In this document: piece by piece, positions 8,229 to 17,127 of the stretch
How positions within the stretch are numbered: the first letter of the stretch is position 1
Layout of the letters: every line of letters begins with the position of its first letter
Source of the DNA: Arthrobacter sp. StoSoilA2
GTDB taxonomy: Bacteria; Actinomycetota; Actinomycetes; Actinomycetales; Micrococcaceae
Direction of reading: 5' to 3'
NCBI RefSeq assembly: GCF_019977195.1
Contig: NZ_AP024643.1
Location: 3,038,001-3,102,000 of the forward strand
DNA length: 64,000 nucleotides
Notes under the pieces: model-generated
The model's database searches: none
What the model saw: only the letters and a program-made list of their open reading frames with translations
Told to the model about the DNA's origin: nothing
Position numbers and translations under genes: made by a program

Positions 8229-9080
8229 CTAACCGCGAAGGTAGTCCAATTGCGCTGCGACCGACGTCTCAGCTGCCCACCTGATTGAAGGGTCGACGTC
8301 GGGATACACCGCATCAGTGACTGCGGCGATCGGCGCATCCTGGCCGAGCTGTGCCAACGCAGCCCTGATCTGGTCGAGCCGCTGATGGCGATGTTCGCGG
8401 TACTCGCGGCATTTCACATCCAGGGCTTCAAGCACAGGTCCGTGGGCGGGAAGGAGCGTAGCCGGGCCCAGGGATTCGAGCCTGTCCAGACTGGCAAGGT
8501 AATCACCCAAGCGGCCATCGGGGTAGTCCAGCACCGTGGTGCCACGGCCCAGGATGGTGTCACCCGTCAGAACGGAGCCTGTGGGACCGTCCTCGGGGAG
8601 GTGGAAGCACAAGGAATCCGACGTGTGGCCCGGGGTGGCCAGGACACGGATCTCCACGCCGCCGGCATGGAGCACTTCGCCGTCCACGAGAGGCTCGCCA
8701 CCGTGGCAGTACTCCGCGGCAGCAGCCCTGACGGGAGCGCCTGTCAGTTCATGGAACCTGGCGGACGCTGCAGTGTGGTCAGCGTGCCGGTGCGTAATAA
8801 GCACGACGTCCACCACCCCGGCGGCTGCCAGCTCAGCCAGGTGCCCCTCGTCTTCCGGACCGGGATCCACGACGGCAACATGGCCCGAATCCCCCGCGCT
8901 GATGACGTAGGAGTTGGTGCCATCCAGGCTCATCGGGCCCGGGTTTGGTGCCAGCCGAAAGCGGGTGAGGGTGCTGCTCTGCTGCAGCGCAGAGGTGTAA
9001 TCGCCGGAAGGTGAGTCGCTGAAAGGTGAGTCGCTGGAAGTCCCCATGGATTCTGAAGTCACCGTCCCATCTTGCACCAC
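8229..9080 (-). CDS. MBL-fold metallo-hydrolase (LACTB2-like)
   Basis: A 283-residue metallo-beta-lactamase fold protein. The metal motif is THRHADHTAAS (HxHxDH), with TPGHTSDSLCFH and LPAHGPVLEALD as later metal ligands. The C-terminal helical part (RQHRLDQIRAAL-type) resembles the LACTB2 group, which includes RNases and thioester hydrolases; the substrate is uncertain. The GTG at 9080 follows a GAGGA site. The first 35 residues are Ser-rich and contain a small internal repeat, so a later start (for example the Met near residue 12) is possible. It heads the MBL, FAH, gltX, HAD minus-strand block. Confidence 0.83.
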   Translation of the reverse strand: MVQDGTVTSESMGTSSDSPFSDSPSGDYTSALQQSSTLTRFRLAPNPGPMSLDGTNSYVISAGDSGHVAVVDPGPEDEGHLAELAAAGVVDVVLITHRHADHTAASARFHELTGAPVRAAAAEYCHGGEPLVDGEVLHAGGVEIRVLATPGHTSDSLCFHLPEDGPTGSVLTGDTILGRGTTVLDYPDGRLGDYLASLDRLESLGPATLLPAHGPVLEALDVKCREYREHRHQRLDQIRAALAQLGQDAPIAAVTDAVYPDVDPSIRWAAETSVAAQLDYLRG

Positions 9081-9179
9081 TTCCGATCCTCGCTCACATC
9101 CTGCCCCGTTTCCACCGATCCTCGCTCATTTGGACTTCGACGGCGGGCTCACCGTTGACGTCAACCAACCCCTCCGCGT

Positions 9180-9260
9180 GTGAGAAAACATTCCCGCCAA
9201 ACGGGCAGGATCTGAGAGAACATTCCCGCCAAACGGTCAGGATGTGAGAGAACATCGGGG
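9180..9260. repeat. 32-bp tandem repeat carrying TGAGAGAAC
   Basis: Two full 32-base units (9180-9211 and 9212-9243) and a partial third (9244-9260) lie head to tail. Each unit begins with (G/C)TGAGA(A/G)AACAT and continues TCCCGCCAAACGG. The two full units differ at only a few positions. The region is intergenic, upstream of the MBL gene and downstream of ilvE. The core GTGAGAGAAC recurs in the element at 17021-17125, so this looks like a dispersed intergenic repeat family. Confidence 0.85.
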
Positions 9261-9268
9261 GCATGGCA

Positions 9269-9310
9269 ACGGCGGCCCTTCCGTTTGTCACCAAACAGAA
9301 GGGCCGCCGT
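9269..9310. terminator. Hairpin terminator downstream of ilvE
   Basis: A 13-bp stem (9269-9281 with 9298-9310) and, after one mismatch, a further 5 bp close a 4-base loop. It lies 24 bases beyond the ilvE stop on the minus strand. The flanks are only mildly T-rich, so it could act in either direction. Confidence 0.7.
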
Positions 9311-9334
9311 CGTTCGTTTCAGTTGCGTCCTGGA

Positions 9335-10447
9335 CTAAACCAGGCGGGTCAGCCAGCCGTGGGTGTCCTCGACGGTACCGGTCTGGATGCCCAGGAGTTG
9401 CCGGCGGATGGCCATAGTGGTTTCGCCTGCCTTGGCGTCCTCGGATCCGATGAATTCCGTGGCGTCCTTGAGGACACCGATCGGGGTGATCACAGCCGCC
9501 GTACCGCAAGCGAAGACTTCAGCGATTTCGCCGGAAGCAACTCCCTCGCGCCATTCGTCGAGGGTGATCTTTCGCTCGGAAACCTCGCGGCCCATGTCCT
9601 TGGCAACCTGGATTACGGACGAACGGGTGACACCTTCCAGGATGGTCCCGGTCAGTGCGGGGGTAACGAGCGAGCCGTCCTTCATGACGAAGAAGACGTT
9701 CATGCCGCCGAGCTCTTCCACGGCGTCGTCGTTGAATTGGTCCAGGAAAAGTACCTGCTTGCAACCGTTCGCTTCGGCTTCCTGCTGCGCGATGAGGGAG
9801 GCGGCGTAGTTGCCGCCGCACTTGGCTGCACCTGTTCCCCCGCGGCCCGCGCGTGCATATTCACGGGAAATCCAGATGGAAACGGGCTTCAATTCGCCAC
9901 CGAAGTAGTTACCGGCGGGAGAGGCAATGACGCGGAAAGATACCTCCCGGGCGGCCCGCACACCGAGGAAGGCCTCGGTGGCGATCATGAAGGGGCGCAA
10001 GTACAGAGCTTCACCGTCGCCGGAAGGCACCCATTCCTTATCCGCCTGCACGAGCTCACGGATAGCACCCAGGAAGTATTCCTCGGGCAGTTCCGGGAGG
10101 GCCAGCCGGCGGGCCGATTTGTTCAGCCGCGCGGCGTTCGCTTCGGGGCGGAAGGTCCACACCGAACCGTCAGCATGGCGGTATGCCTTCAGGCCTTCAA
10201 AGATCTCCTGGCCGTAGTGCAGGACTGCGGCCGAAGGATCCAGCGAGATTGGTCCGTAGGGCTCGATCCGGGCGTTCTGCCAACCGCCATTTCCATCGGC
10301 GTCGACTTTGTAGTCAACGACGGCGGTGTGGTCGGTGAAGTAATCGCCAAAGCCTGGGTTCGCCAGGACGGCTGCACGCTCCTCAGCAGATTTCGGGGTT
10401 TCCGAAAGCTGCTGGCTGAATTCGACGCCGTGGGCAGTCTGAGTCAT
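9335..10447 (-). CDS. ilvE: Branched-chain amino acid aminotransferase
   Basis: A 370-residue class IV PLP aminotransferase that exchanges the amino group of Val, Leu and Ile with 2-oxoglutarate, the last step of BCAA synthesis. The signature region EVFACGTAAVITPIG, the AAKCGGNYAAS segment with the PLP lysine, and YLRPFMIATE are those of the large (type II, ~360 residue) BCAT form found in actinobacteria. The ATG is preceded by an excellent ribosome site (GGAGGA, 3 bases away). leuB lies 117 bases upstream on the same strand, so the two genes probably share a transcript or at least a pathway. Confidence 0.95.
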   Translation of the reverse strand: MTQTAHGVEFSQQLSETPKSAEERAAVLANPGFGDYFTDHTAVVDYKVDADGNGGWQNARIEPYGPISLDPSAAVLHYGQEIFEGLKAYRHADGSVWTFRPEANAARLNKSARRLALPELPEEYFLGAIRELVQADKEWVPSGDGEALYLRPFMIATEAFLGVRAAREVSFRVIASPAGNYFGGELKPVSIWISREYARAGRGGTGAAKCGGNYAASLIAQQEAEANGCKQVLFLDQFNDDAVEELGGMNVFFVMKDGSLVTPALTGTILEGVTRSSVIQVAKDMGREVSERKITLDEWREGVASGEIAEVFACGTAAVITPIGVLKDATEFIGSEDAKAGETTMAIRRQLLGIQTGTVEDTHGWLTRLV

Positions 10448-10564
10448 GTTTCCTCCACAGTCAGCTACCTGGTAGCGCGAAACGGGTCCCGGAGGAAGCG
10501 GTTCAGCGGTGGACCAGGGAAGCAGGTAAATAATTCAAGACAAGCTTACGCCTGAGAAATGGGC

Positions 10565-11617
10565 CTAAAGTGCCGCCGCAATGGCATCGCCGATCGCCGC
10601 AGTAGAGCGCGGCTCGCCTGTGCGGCTTTCGACGTCGGCGACCACTGCCGCCTCGATCTTGCGGGCCGCCGTGGTGTAGCCAAGGTGGTCCAGGAGGAGC
10701 ACTGCGGAGAGGATGGCCGCGGTGGGATCGGCTTTCTGCTGTCCGGCGATATCCGGTGCTGAGCCGTGGACGGGTTCGAACATGGACGGTGCTGTGCGGT
10801 CCATGTTGATGTTGCCCGATGCCGCCAAGCCGATGCCGCCCGTAACGGCAGCTGCGAGGTCGGTCAGGATGTCACCGAAAAGGTTGTCGGTGACGATGAC
10901 ATCGAAGCGGGAGGGGTCGGTGACCATGAAGATGGTTGCAGCATCGATGTGAAGGTAGTCGTGCGTGACCTCGGGGAATTCGCTGGCCACTGCTTCAACG
11001 GTGCGCTTCCACAAGTGTCCGGCGAAGACCAGGACGTTGTGCTTGTGGACGAGGGTGACGTGCTTGCGCGGACGTTCGCTGGCGCGGCGGAATGCATCCC
11101 GCACCACGCGCTCCACGCCATGGGCAGTGTTAAGGGAGACTTCGGTGGCAACTTCGTGCGGGGTTCCGCCGCGCAGCGTTCCACCGTTGCCCACATAGGG
11201 GCCTTCCGTGCCTTCGCGCACCACAATGAAGTCGATGGTGCCGGGGTTGGCCAGCGGGCTGCCAACCGTTCCGTAGAGGCGTGACGGACGCAGGTTCACG
11301 TAGTGGTCCAGGCTGAAGCGGAGCTTGAGCAGCATCTCGCGTTCGATGATGCCCGAAGGAATACGGGTGTCGCCGGGTGCGGCGCCAACAGCACCGAAGA
11401 GGATGGCATCGCGGGTACGGAGGTCTGCAAGGACCTCGTCCGGAAGGGTCTCGCCCGTCTCAAGCCAGTGCTGCGCACCGAGCTTGTAGTGGGTCTGCTC
11501 AAGGTCGACACCTTCAGCGGCGACAGCCTTTTCCAGGACCTTGACGGCTTCGGCGATGACCTCGGGGCCAATGCCGTCACCGGGGATGACAGCGAGATTG
11601 ATGGACGATGCACTCAT
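10565..11617 (-). CDS. leuB: 3-isopropylmalate dehydrogenase
   Basis: 350 residues from the ATG at 11617. Starting SSINLAVIPGDGIGPEV, it is the NAD-dependent decarboxylating dehydrogenase of leucine synthesis. GSAPDIAGQQKADPTAAILS, TDNLFGDILTDLAA and the RLYGTVGSPLANP region are the substrate and metal-binding motifs of the isocitrate/isopropylmalate dehydrogenase family. The frame is open upstream to 11686, but the short extension lacks similarity and the ATG at 11617 fits the family. There is no clear ribosome site. Upstream, TTGACC and CTAGATA lie close to the ATG, suggesting a very short leader. An ATCGTCTCAC motif at 11655-11664 resembles the one before ilvB. Confidence 0.95.
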   Translation of the reverse strand: MSASSINLAVIPGDGIGPEVIAEAVKVLEKAVAAEGVDLEQTHYKLGAQHWLETGETLPDEVLADLRTRDAILFGAVGAAPGDTRIPSGIIEREMLLKLRFSLDHYVNLRPSRLYGTVGSPLANPGTIDFIVVREGTEGPYVGNGGTLRGGTPHEVATEVSLNTAHGVERVVRDAFRRASERPRKHVTLVHKHNVLVFAGHLWKRTVEAVASEFPEVTHDYLHIDAATIFMVTDPSRFDVIVTDNLFGDILTDLAAAVTGGIGLAASGNINMDRTAPSMFEPVHGSAPDIAGQQKADPTAAILSAVLLLDHLGYTTAARKIEAAVVADVESRTGEPRSTAAIGDAIAAAL

Positions 11618-11728
11618 AGGTCTATCTAGCCAAGCAATCCACATGTTGGTCAAAATCGTCTCACTCTTCGAACAGGCCACAAGCACGAATCAGACCAGGG
11701 CATGACGCCCGGGCCCAAACCCAGCACA

Positions 11729-11734
11729 TAGAGT
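11729..11734 (+). promoter_or_regulatory. -10 element for a probable leaderless kinase mRNA
   Basis: TAGAGT lies 6 bases before the GTG start at 11741, the spacing expected when transcription begins at the start codon. There is no ribosome site before this GTG. No clear -35 hexamer is visible. Confidence 0.4.
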
Positions 11735-11740
11735 CGTACC

Positions 11741-12925
11741 GTGGATAGAAGGCACGCGATATACGAATGGTTCCGGATCAACCGCTTCAAGGTAGATATG
11801 GCGGCAACGTGCCTGCTGGTCCTCTTGTTCGGACCTGTCTATCTCATGGCCGACCGCCCCTTGCTTTTTTTCTTCTCCTGCGGCCTGCTGTTGCCCCTGG
11901 CATGGCGAAGGACACGTCCCGTGGTGGCTGCCGCCGTCGTGGTTTTGGTGTGCCTGATCCAGTGGGCGGCAGGCGCGGAACCGGTGGCTGGCCAAATTGC
12001 GGTTCCGCTGGTCATCTACGCCACGGCCGCCTACGGGCCGGCATGGGCAAGCCGGACGGTCCTCTTGCTTGGCTTGCTGGGCGGCGTCATGCTCACTACG
12101 CGCGAATACTCGAGCCCCGCTGAGTCCGGCATCATGGGCCTTACCATTGGGGCCCTCTACACAGTCCTTATCTGGATGCTGGTGCTGGTCAGTTGGACGC
12201 TCGGCGATCTTACCCGCGTTCGACGGCTCCAACTCCAGGCCCTTGAGGACCGGACCCGACGCCTTGAAATCGAACAGCAACAGGAGCGCCAGCTGGCCGC
12301 AGCTGATGAACGCTCCCACATCGCCCGGGAAATGCACGACATCGTGGCACATTCTCTGTCCGTCATCATCACCCAGGCCGATGGTGCCCGGTACGCTGCC
12401 GCCGCCAAGCCGGAACTGGCCACCGAAGCGCTGGCCACCATCGCCGCCACGGGCCGGGACTCCCTCGGTGAGATGCGAAGGCTGCTCGGCGTGCTGCGCT
12501 CGGATGAGGCCGCGCCGACAAGGCCCCAGCCGGGGCTTTCCGATCTCGACGAACTTCTGCTGGGTTTCCGCGCAGCAAGGCTGCAGATCTCCTTCGAAGA
12601 GCTTGGCATGCCTCGCCGGGCGCTTCCGGCCGGAGCCGAACTCACTGCCTACCGGATCATCCAGGAAGCACTCACCAACATCATGAAGCACGCAGGACCC
12701 CACGCCGGAGCGAGCGTGACGCTCACGTGGCAGGGTCGCGGTCTAGCGCTGAACATCGTCGACGACGGTCGGGGCGCCGCAGCTGATCCGCCCGCCGCAG
12801 GTGGGGGAAACGGGCTGCGGGGCATGATCGAGCGCATCTCCCTCTACGATGGTTCCTTGACCGCAGGCCCCTTGCCAGGCGGCGGTTTCCGTGTGTCCGC
12901 TTTCATTCCCTATTCGGAGGCCTAA
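11741..12925 (+). CDS. Two-component sensor histidine kinase (NarL class)
   Basis: 394 residues. The N-terminal half (about residues 18-155) holds four or five hydrophobic segments with short loops and no large sensor domain, a topology typical of intramembrane-sensing kinases. A coiled region leads to the HisKA_3 domain with the H box REMHDIVAHSLS (His199). The HATPase domain shows the N box AYRIIQEALTNIMKHAG and the G boxes VDDGRG and GNGLRGM. It phosphorylates the response regulator encoded 3 bases downstream. The ABC exporter that follows is the obvious candidate target, as with other envelope-stress or antibiotic-sensing systems beside FtsX-type exporters (inference). The GTG start is probably leaderless. 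Confidence 0.9.
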   Translation: MDRRHAIYEWFRINRFKVDMAATCLLVLLFGPVYLMADRPLLFFFSCGLLLPLAWRRTRPVVAAAVVVLVCLIQWAAGAEPVAGQIAVPLVIYATAAYGPAWASRTVLLLGLLGGVMLTTREYSSPAESGIMGLTIGALYTVLIWMLVLVSWTLGDLTRVRRLQLQALEDRTRRLEIEQQQERQLAAADERSHIAREMHDIVAHSLSVIITQADGARYAAAAKPELATEALATIAATGRDSLGEMRRLLGVLRSDEAAPTRPQPGLSDLDELLLGFRAARLQISFEELGMPRRALPAGAELTAYRIIQEALTNIMKHAGPHAGASVTLTWQGRGLALNIVDDGRGAAADPPAAGGGNGLRGMIERISLYDGSLTAGPLPGGGFRVSAFIPYSEA

Positions 12926-12928
12926 GCC

Positions 12929-13642
12929 ATGCCTGCACTCGCCGCACCCATCCGGGTGGCGCTCGTCGATGACCAACAGTTGGTCCGCTCGGGGTTCGGC
13001 ATGCTGATTAATTCCCAACCCGATCTTCAGGTGGTGGCAGAGGCAGGCAACGGAATCGAGGCAATCCAGGCTCTTAACGCAGTCACAGCAGATGTCGTCC
13101 TCATGGATGTCCGCATGCCAGGTATGGACGGCATCGAAGCCACGAGGCGCATTTTGGAACAGGCGGCCACCCAGCCCTCGGGCTCCCAGCGGGCGGAGGT
13201 CAAAATCGTGGTCCTCACCACCTTCGACCTCGACGAGTATGCTTTGGCTGCAATCCAGGCCGGCGCCAGCGGATTCCTGCTCAAGGACGCCCCGCCAGAG
13301 GAACTGCTGGAGGCCATCCGCACGGTCTACCGTGGCGACGCCGTCATCGCCCCATCCACCACTCGGAGATTGCTGGAGCATGTGGCTCCCCTGCTCCGAA
13401 AGCAGACGCCGGAACAAAGCGGACACGCCGCCGCGGTCGAACGCCTCACTGCCCGTGAACGCGAGGTTTTCCAGCTGATCGCCCAGGGGCAGTCGAATCC
13501 GGAGATCGCCGCAGGACTGTTCCTTTCCGAGGCAACGGTGAAGACCCACGTGGGCCATATCCTGGCCAAGCTGGGAGCGCGGGACCGTGTGCAGGTGGTG
13601 GTCATCGCCTACGAGACAGGCGTGGTCGCCCCAGGAAGCTAG
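12929..13642 (+). CDS. Response regulator, NarL/LuxR family
   Basis: 237 residues. An N-terminal receiver domain carries the acidic pair in VALVDDQQLVRSG, the phospho-acceptor Asp60 in VVLMDVRMPGMDG, and the conserved Lys in FLLKDAPPEEL. The C-terminal LuxR-type helix-turn-helix reads LTAREREVFQLIAQG followed by SEATVKTHVGHILAKLGARDR. An insert of about ten residues (QPSGSQRAEV) separates the third helix from the following beta strand. It is cotranscribed with the kinase upstream, and it probably controls the ABC genes that begin 111 bases downstream. Confidence 0.92.
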   Translation: MPALAAPIRVALVDDQQLVRSGFGMLINSQPDLQVVAEAGNGIEAIQALNAVTADVVLMDVRMPGMDGIEATRRILEQAATQPSGSQRAEVKIVVLTTFDLDEYALAAIQAGASGFLLKDAPPEELLEAIRTVYRGDAVIAPSTTRRLLEHVAPLLRKQTPEQSGHAAAVERLTAREREVFQLIAQGQSNPEIAAGLFLSEATVKTHVGHILAKLGARDRVQVVVIAYETGVVAPGS

Positions 13643-13753
13643 CTCCGCCTCACCACGTGATCGCCTGCCTCAGACCACGGTATGAGCTGGACTTGCCCGG
13701 AATGGGTCCGTGGCCGGATCCAGCGGCGCATCCCCGGCACATACCGTGAAAAT

Positions 13754-14548
13754 ATGACAACTTTCACGCCTCTCCCCCACCCAGCAGGTAACGGTCGCCC
13801 CTCTGAAGCCGATGCAGCCAGGCCACGCACGGCCGTTGAAGCTTTCGCGCTGACAAAGGCCTATGGACGCGGCGATACCCGTGTCATGGCCCTGAACGAG
13901 GTATCGGTGGGCTTCGACGCAGGCAAATTCACGGCAATCATGGGACCTTCAGGATCGGGCAAATCCACGCTCATGCATTGCCTCGCCGGCCTTGATACGG
14001 CGGACTCCGGACGGATCGTCCTGGGCGGCACGGAGCTCACCGGGCTCAACGACCGCCAACTCACCGCCCTTCGACGCGAGCGCATTGGCTTCGTGTTCCA
14101 GGCCTTCAATCTGGTGCCCACACTGACAGCGGAGCAGAACATCACGCTGCCGCTCGCTTTGGCGGGAACAACCCCCGACGCCGGGTGGCTGGATACCGTA
14201 GTCAACACCCTCGGGTTGAAGGACCGGTTGAAGCACAGACCCCACGAGTTGTCAGGCGGACAGCAGCAGCGTGTCGCCGTAGCCCGAGCGCTACTGACGC
14301 GTCCCGACGTCGTGTTTGGTGACGAGCCCACCGGGAACCTGGACTCCAAAGCCGGCGGCGAAGTGCTTGCGCTCCTGCGTCGCAGCAGCCAGGAGATGGG
14401 GCAGACCATCATCACGGTGACCCATGACCCCGTCGCTGCAAGCTTTGCCGACCGCGTGGTGCTGATGAGCGACGGCGGTCTGGTGGGCGAGATCCAGAAG
14501 CCCACAGCCGAATCAGTTTTGACGGCTCTCGGCAAGCTGGGGGCTTAA
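13754..14548 (+). CDS. ABC transporter ATP-binding protein (LolD/MacB type)
   Basis: 264 residues from the ATG at 13754; the frame is open further upstream but that part lacks similarity. It shows Walker A GPSGSGKST, signature LSGGQQQRVAVARAL, Walker B VVFGDEPTGNLD and the switch His in VTHD. The NLVPTLTAEQNITLPL segment is typical of the LolD/MacB/FtsE group that pairs with FtsX-like permeases. The permease gene begins 3 bases after its stop. The product energises an export or mechanotransmission complex at the membrane rather than classical import. Confidence 0.93.
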   Translation: MTTFTPLPHPAGNGRPSEADAARPRTAVEAFALTKAYGRGDTRVMALNEVSVGFDAGKFTAIMGPSGSGKSTLMHCLAGLDTADSGRIVLGGTELTGLNDRQLTALRRERIGFVFQAFNLVPTLTAEQNITLPLALAGTTPDAGWLDTVVNTLGLKDRLKHRPHELSGGQQQRVAVARALLTRPDVVFGDEPTGNLDSKAGGEVLALLRRSSQEMGQTIITVTHDPVAASFADRVVLMSDGGLVGEIQKPTAESVLTALGKLGA

Positions 14549-14551
14549 GGC

Positions 14552-17017
14552 ATGCTGCGCGTAGCTCTCTCCCAATTGACGACGCACTTCCGACGATTCG
14601 TCGCAATCGGGCTCGCCGTGATGCTGTCCGTTGCGTTCCTCTCCGCCACGCTCATGGTGGGCGCGAGCACCAATGCTTCGCTTGGCGCCAGTATCGGCGA
14701 GGCCTACCGTAACGCGGATCTTATTGCTACATCCAAGAACGGTGACGCCTTCAGCCAGGCAGCGGTGGATGCCGCGGCGTCCGCGCCCGCAGTCAAGGAC
14801 CACTACGCCGAACGCTCCACTTACGTGACGTTCGTGGCCGGCGGCGGAGAACAGCAGGGCCGGCTTCGAAATACGGCGCCCTCACCCTTGGAGGGCGCGA
14901 CCTTGTCCTCAGGTTCCATGCCGTCGCAACCCTTCGAAGCCGTGATCGACGTCAAGACAGCAGAGCATCTCGGAATCACGGTTGGAAGTACGCTCGAGCT
15001 GCACGGTGGAGGATCCGTCAAGACTGCCAAGGTGACAGTTACCGGCCTGATTCAAGCTACGAACGATCCGTTCTCGTCCTCGGCGGCCCAGCTTGTCGCT
15101 TCGGAGTCTGTCCTGGACGCGGTGCAGGATGCCGGAGCAGGATATTCGGGACTGCAGTTCGTCCTGCAACCCGACGAAGACGTCCCCGCAGCGAAGGAGT
15201 ACATCGCGCACCGCATGGAAGCCGCAGGTGCCGACGCGCCTGTCCTGGAAACGGCCCAGGAGAAGGTCACCTCCACGGTCGCCATGCTCAGCGCCGGTCA
15301 GGACCAACTGACCATCGTCCTGCTCGCCTTCGCCGGCGTGGCCATCCTCGTCTCCACTTTGGTGGTGGCGAACACCTTCTCCGTGCTGGTGGCACAGCGG
15401 ACCCGCGAATTGGCGTTGCTACGTTGCCTGGGTGCAGGCCGCTCGCAGATCCGCGGCTCCGTCATGCTGGAGGCCCTCGTGGTTGGCTGCGTCTCATCGA
15501 TTCTGGGTGTCCTGGCTGCGATGGGCCTGATGACCGGGCTGGTCGCCTGGGCCAAGACACAACCAGAGCAAGCGTTCGCCACTCTGGCCATACCGCCGTC
15601 GGCAATCATCGCCGGGCTGGTCGCCGGAACCCTGCTGACCGTCGTCGCGGCCCTCGTCCCCGCCAGGGCGGCTACATCGGTCGCTCCACTGGCTGCGCTG
15701 AGGCCCGCCGACGACGCGACAGTTGGCAACCGTCGAGGAAAAGTGCGGCTGGCGCTGGGCCTGATTGCCCTGATCGGCGGCGTATCACTGTTGATTTTCG
15801 GCAGCACCACGGTCTCATTGCTGGTTGCTTTGCTTGGCGGCGCGGTTTCCTTCGTCGGGATTCTGCTCTGCTCCTCATTGTTCATTCCCACGGTGGTGGC
15901 CCTCGCCGGCCGTTTGGCCGCCCCCGCAGGTGTGCCCGGCAAGCTCGCCGCCGTCAACGCGACGCGCAACCCGGCACGTACCTCGGCGACTGCCGCTGCC
16001 TTGCTGATCGGCGTAACGCTGGTTTCGCTGATGATGACCGGGGCCGCAACGTCACGGCAAGCGTTCAATGCAACGCTGGCCGAGAACTACCCTGTGGATC
16101 TCGCTGCCATGACCGCGGTAGACAGTTCAGCCGATCCAGCAGAAGCCATCTCGCGTATCAAGACACTCGACGGGGTCAGCAATGCGGTCCTCCTACCGGC
16201 CGTTGGGACCCTCGCCGAGTCCACGCCCGACGGAGGGAGGACCGTCTATTCGCTCTCGTCGGCCGATGCTGACTCCATCCTCCGCGACAACAACATAAAG
16301 CCGGGCCCAGGCACGGTTTACCTGCCCGAGGACTCCGCTGGAGGTCGCGCGACCATCACGACGGCGGCCGGCACAGCGTCTCTCGACGCGAAAGTCCTGC
16401 GGACCCGCCACGTCCCGGCCTTCGTGGAAAGCTCGAGCATCACAGCGGGTGCCCTCCCGGAAACGCCGGGCATGGTGTGGGTGAAGCTCGCTGACTCTGT
16501 GTCCAGCGAACAGGTTCAGGCCATTCAGAAGGAGATTGCCTCCGCCCTCGGCGTGCACGAGCGCACTGTTAGCGGCGCCGCCATCGAGCGCGTGACCTTC
16601 AACAGCATCATCGATGTCCTGTTGCTGGTGGTCACCGGCTTGCTGGGAGTGGCAGTGGTGATTGCCCTCATCGGCGTGGCGAACACGTTGTCGCTGTCCG
16701 TCCTTGAACGAACGCGGGAGAACTCCTTGCTGAGGGCACTGGGCCTGACGAAGGGCCAGCTCCGGGGAATGCTCGCGATCGAGGCCGTCCTCGTAGCTGG
16801 CGTGGCCGCAGTCCTCGGTGCGGGCATCGGCGTCGTCTACGGTTGGCTGGGCGCCCAGGCCGCCCTTGGCGGTGTGGCTGATGTTGTTCCGGCGGTTCCG
16901 TGGCTGCAACTGCTGGCCGTGTTCGGCGTCGCTGTGGTGGCCGGTTTGCTGGCCTCCGTGATTCCCGCCCATCGGGCAGCACGACTGTCGCCTGTGGAGG
17001 GTCTGGCCACGGCCTAA
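14552..17017 (+). CDS. ABC transporter permease, FtsX/MacB family
   Basis: 821 residues. One N-terminal membrane segment (about 17-40) is followed by a large extracytoplasmic domain (MacB_PCD-like), then two FtsX domains each with three or more membrane helices (about 250-370 and 690-810) and a further helix pair in the middle (about 400-450). Both FtsX copies contain the typical ER-TRE-(L/S)-ALLR-LG turn (VAQRTRELALLRCLG and LERTRENSLLRALGL). The substrate is unknown; such permeases export lipoproteins, peptides or antibiotics. It forms an operon with the ATPase, and the two-component system upstream is its likely regulator. Confidence 0.92.
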   Translation: MLRVALSQLTTHFRRFVAIGLAVMLSVAFLSATLMVGASTNASLGASIGEAYRNADLIATSKNGDAFSQAAVDAAASAPAVKDHYAERSTYVTFVAGGGEQQGRLRNTAPSPLEGATLSSGSMPSQPFEAVIDVKTAEHLGITVGSTLELHGGGSVKTAKVTVTGLIQATNDPFSSSAAQLVASESVLDAVQDAGAGYSGLQFVLQPDEDVPAAKEYIAHRMEAAGADAPVLETAQEKVTSTVAMLSAGQDQLTIVLLAFAGVAILVSTLVVANTFSVLVAQRTRELALLRCLGAGRSQIRGSVMLEALVVGCVSSILGVLAAMGLMTGLVAWAKTQPEQAFATLAIPPSAIIAGLVAGTLLTVVAALVPARAATSVAPLAALRPADDATVGNRRGKVRLALGLIALIGGVSLLIFGSTTVSLLVALLGGAVSFVGILLCSSLFIPTVVALAGRLAAPAGVPGKLAAVNATRNPARTSATAAALLIGVTLVSLMMTGAATSRQAFNATLAENYPVDLAAMTAVDSSADPAEAISRIKTLDGVSNAVLLPAVGTLAESTPDGGRTVYSLSSADADSILRDNNIKPGPGTVYLPEDSAGGRATITTAAGTASLDAKVLRTRHVPAFVESSSITAGALPETPGMVWVKLADSVSSEQVQAIQKEIASALGVHERTVSGAAIERVTFNSIIDVLLLVVTGLLGVAVVIALIGVANTLSLSVLERTRENSLLRALGLTKGQLRGMLAIEAVLVAGVAAVLGAGIGVVYGWLGAQAALGGVADVVPAVPWLQLLAVFGVAVVAGLLASVIPAHRAARLSPVEGLATA

Positions 17018-17020
17018 TTC

Positions 17021-17125
17021 TTCTCTCACATCATCACGCGATACGAGAATTGCTCTCTCACTTCCCTCACCCGAGTGGGAGGAAGTGAGAGAGCAATTCT
17101 CGTTAATGGCTGTTATGTGAGAGAA
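17021..17125. repeat. Nested palindromic intergenic element
   Basis: A 23-bp perfect inverted repeat (17043-17065 with 17081-17103) encloses a 15-base loop. It is itself flanked by an 11-bp inverted repeat (17021-17031 with 17115-17125). Both arm pairs contain TCTCTCAC/GTGAGAGA. The element fills the whole gap between the convergent permease and metG genes, so it may serve as a two-way terminator. The TGAGAGAAC core is shared with the tandem repeat at 9180-9260. Confidence 0.88.
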
Positions 17126-17127
17126 CG

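Noticed and set aside
9180..9260. CRISPR array
   Set aside because: Only two and a half units, directly abutting with no spacers, and no cas genes.
9263..10555. 430-residue plus-strand frame over ilvE
   Set aside because: Antisense to a clear ilvE gene with a strong ribosome site on the other strand.
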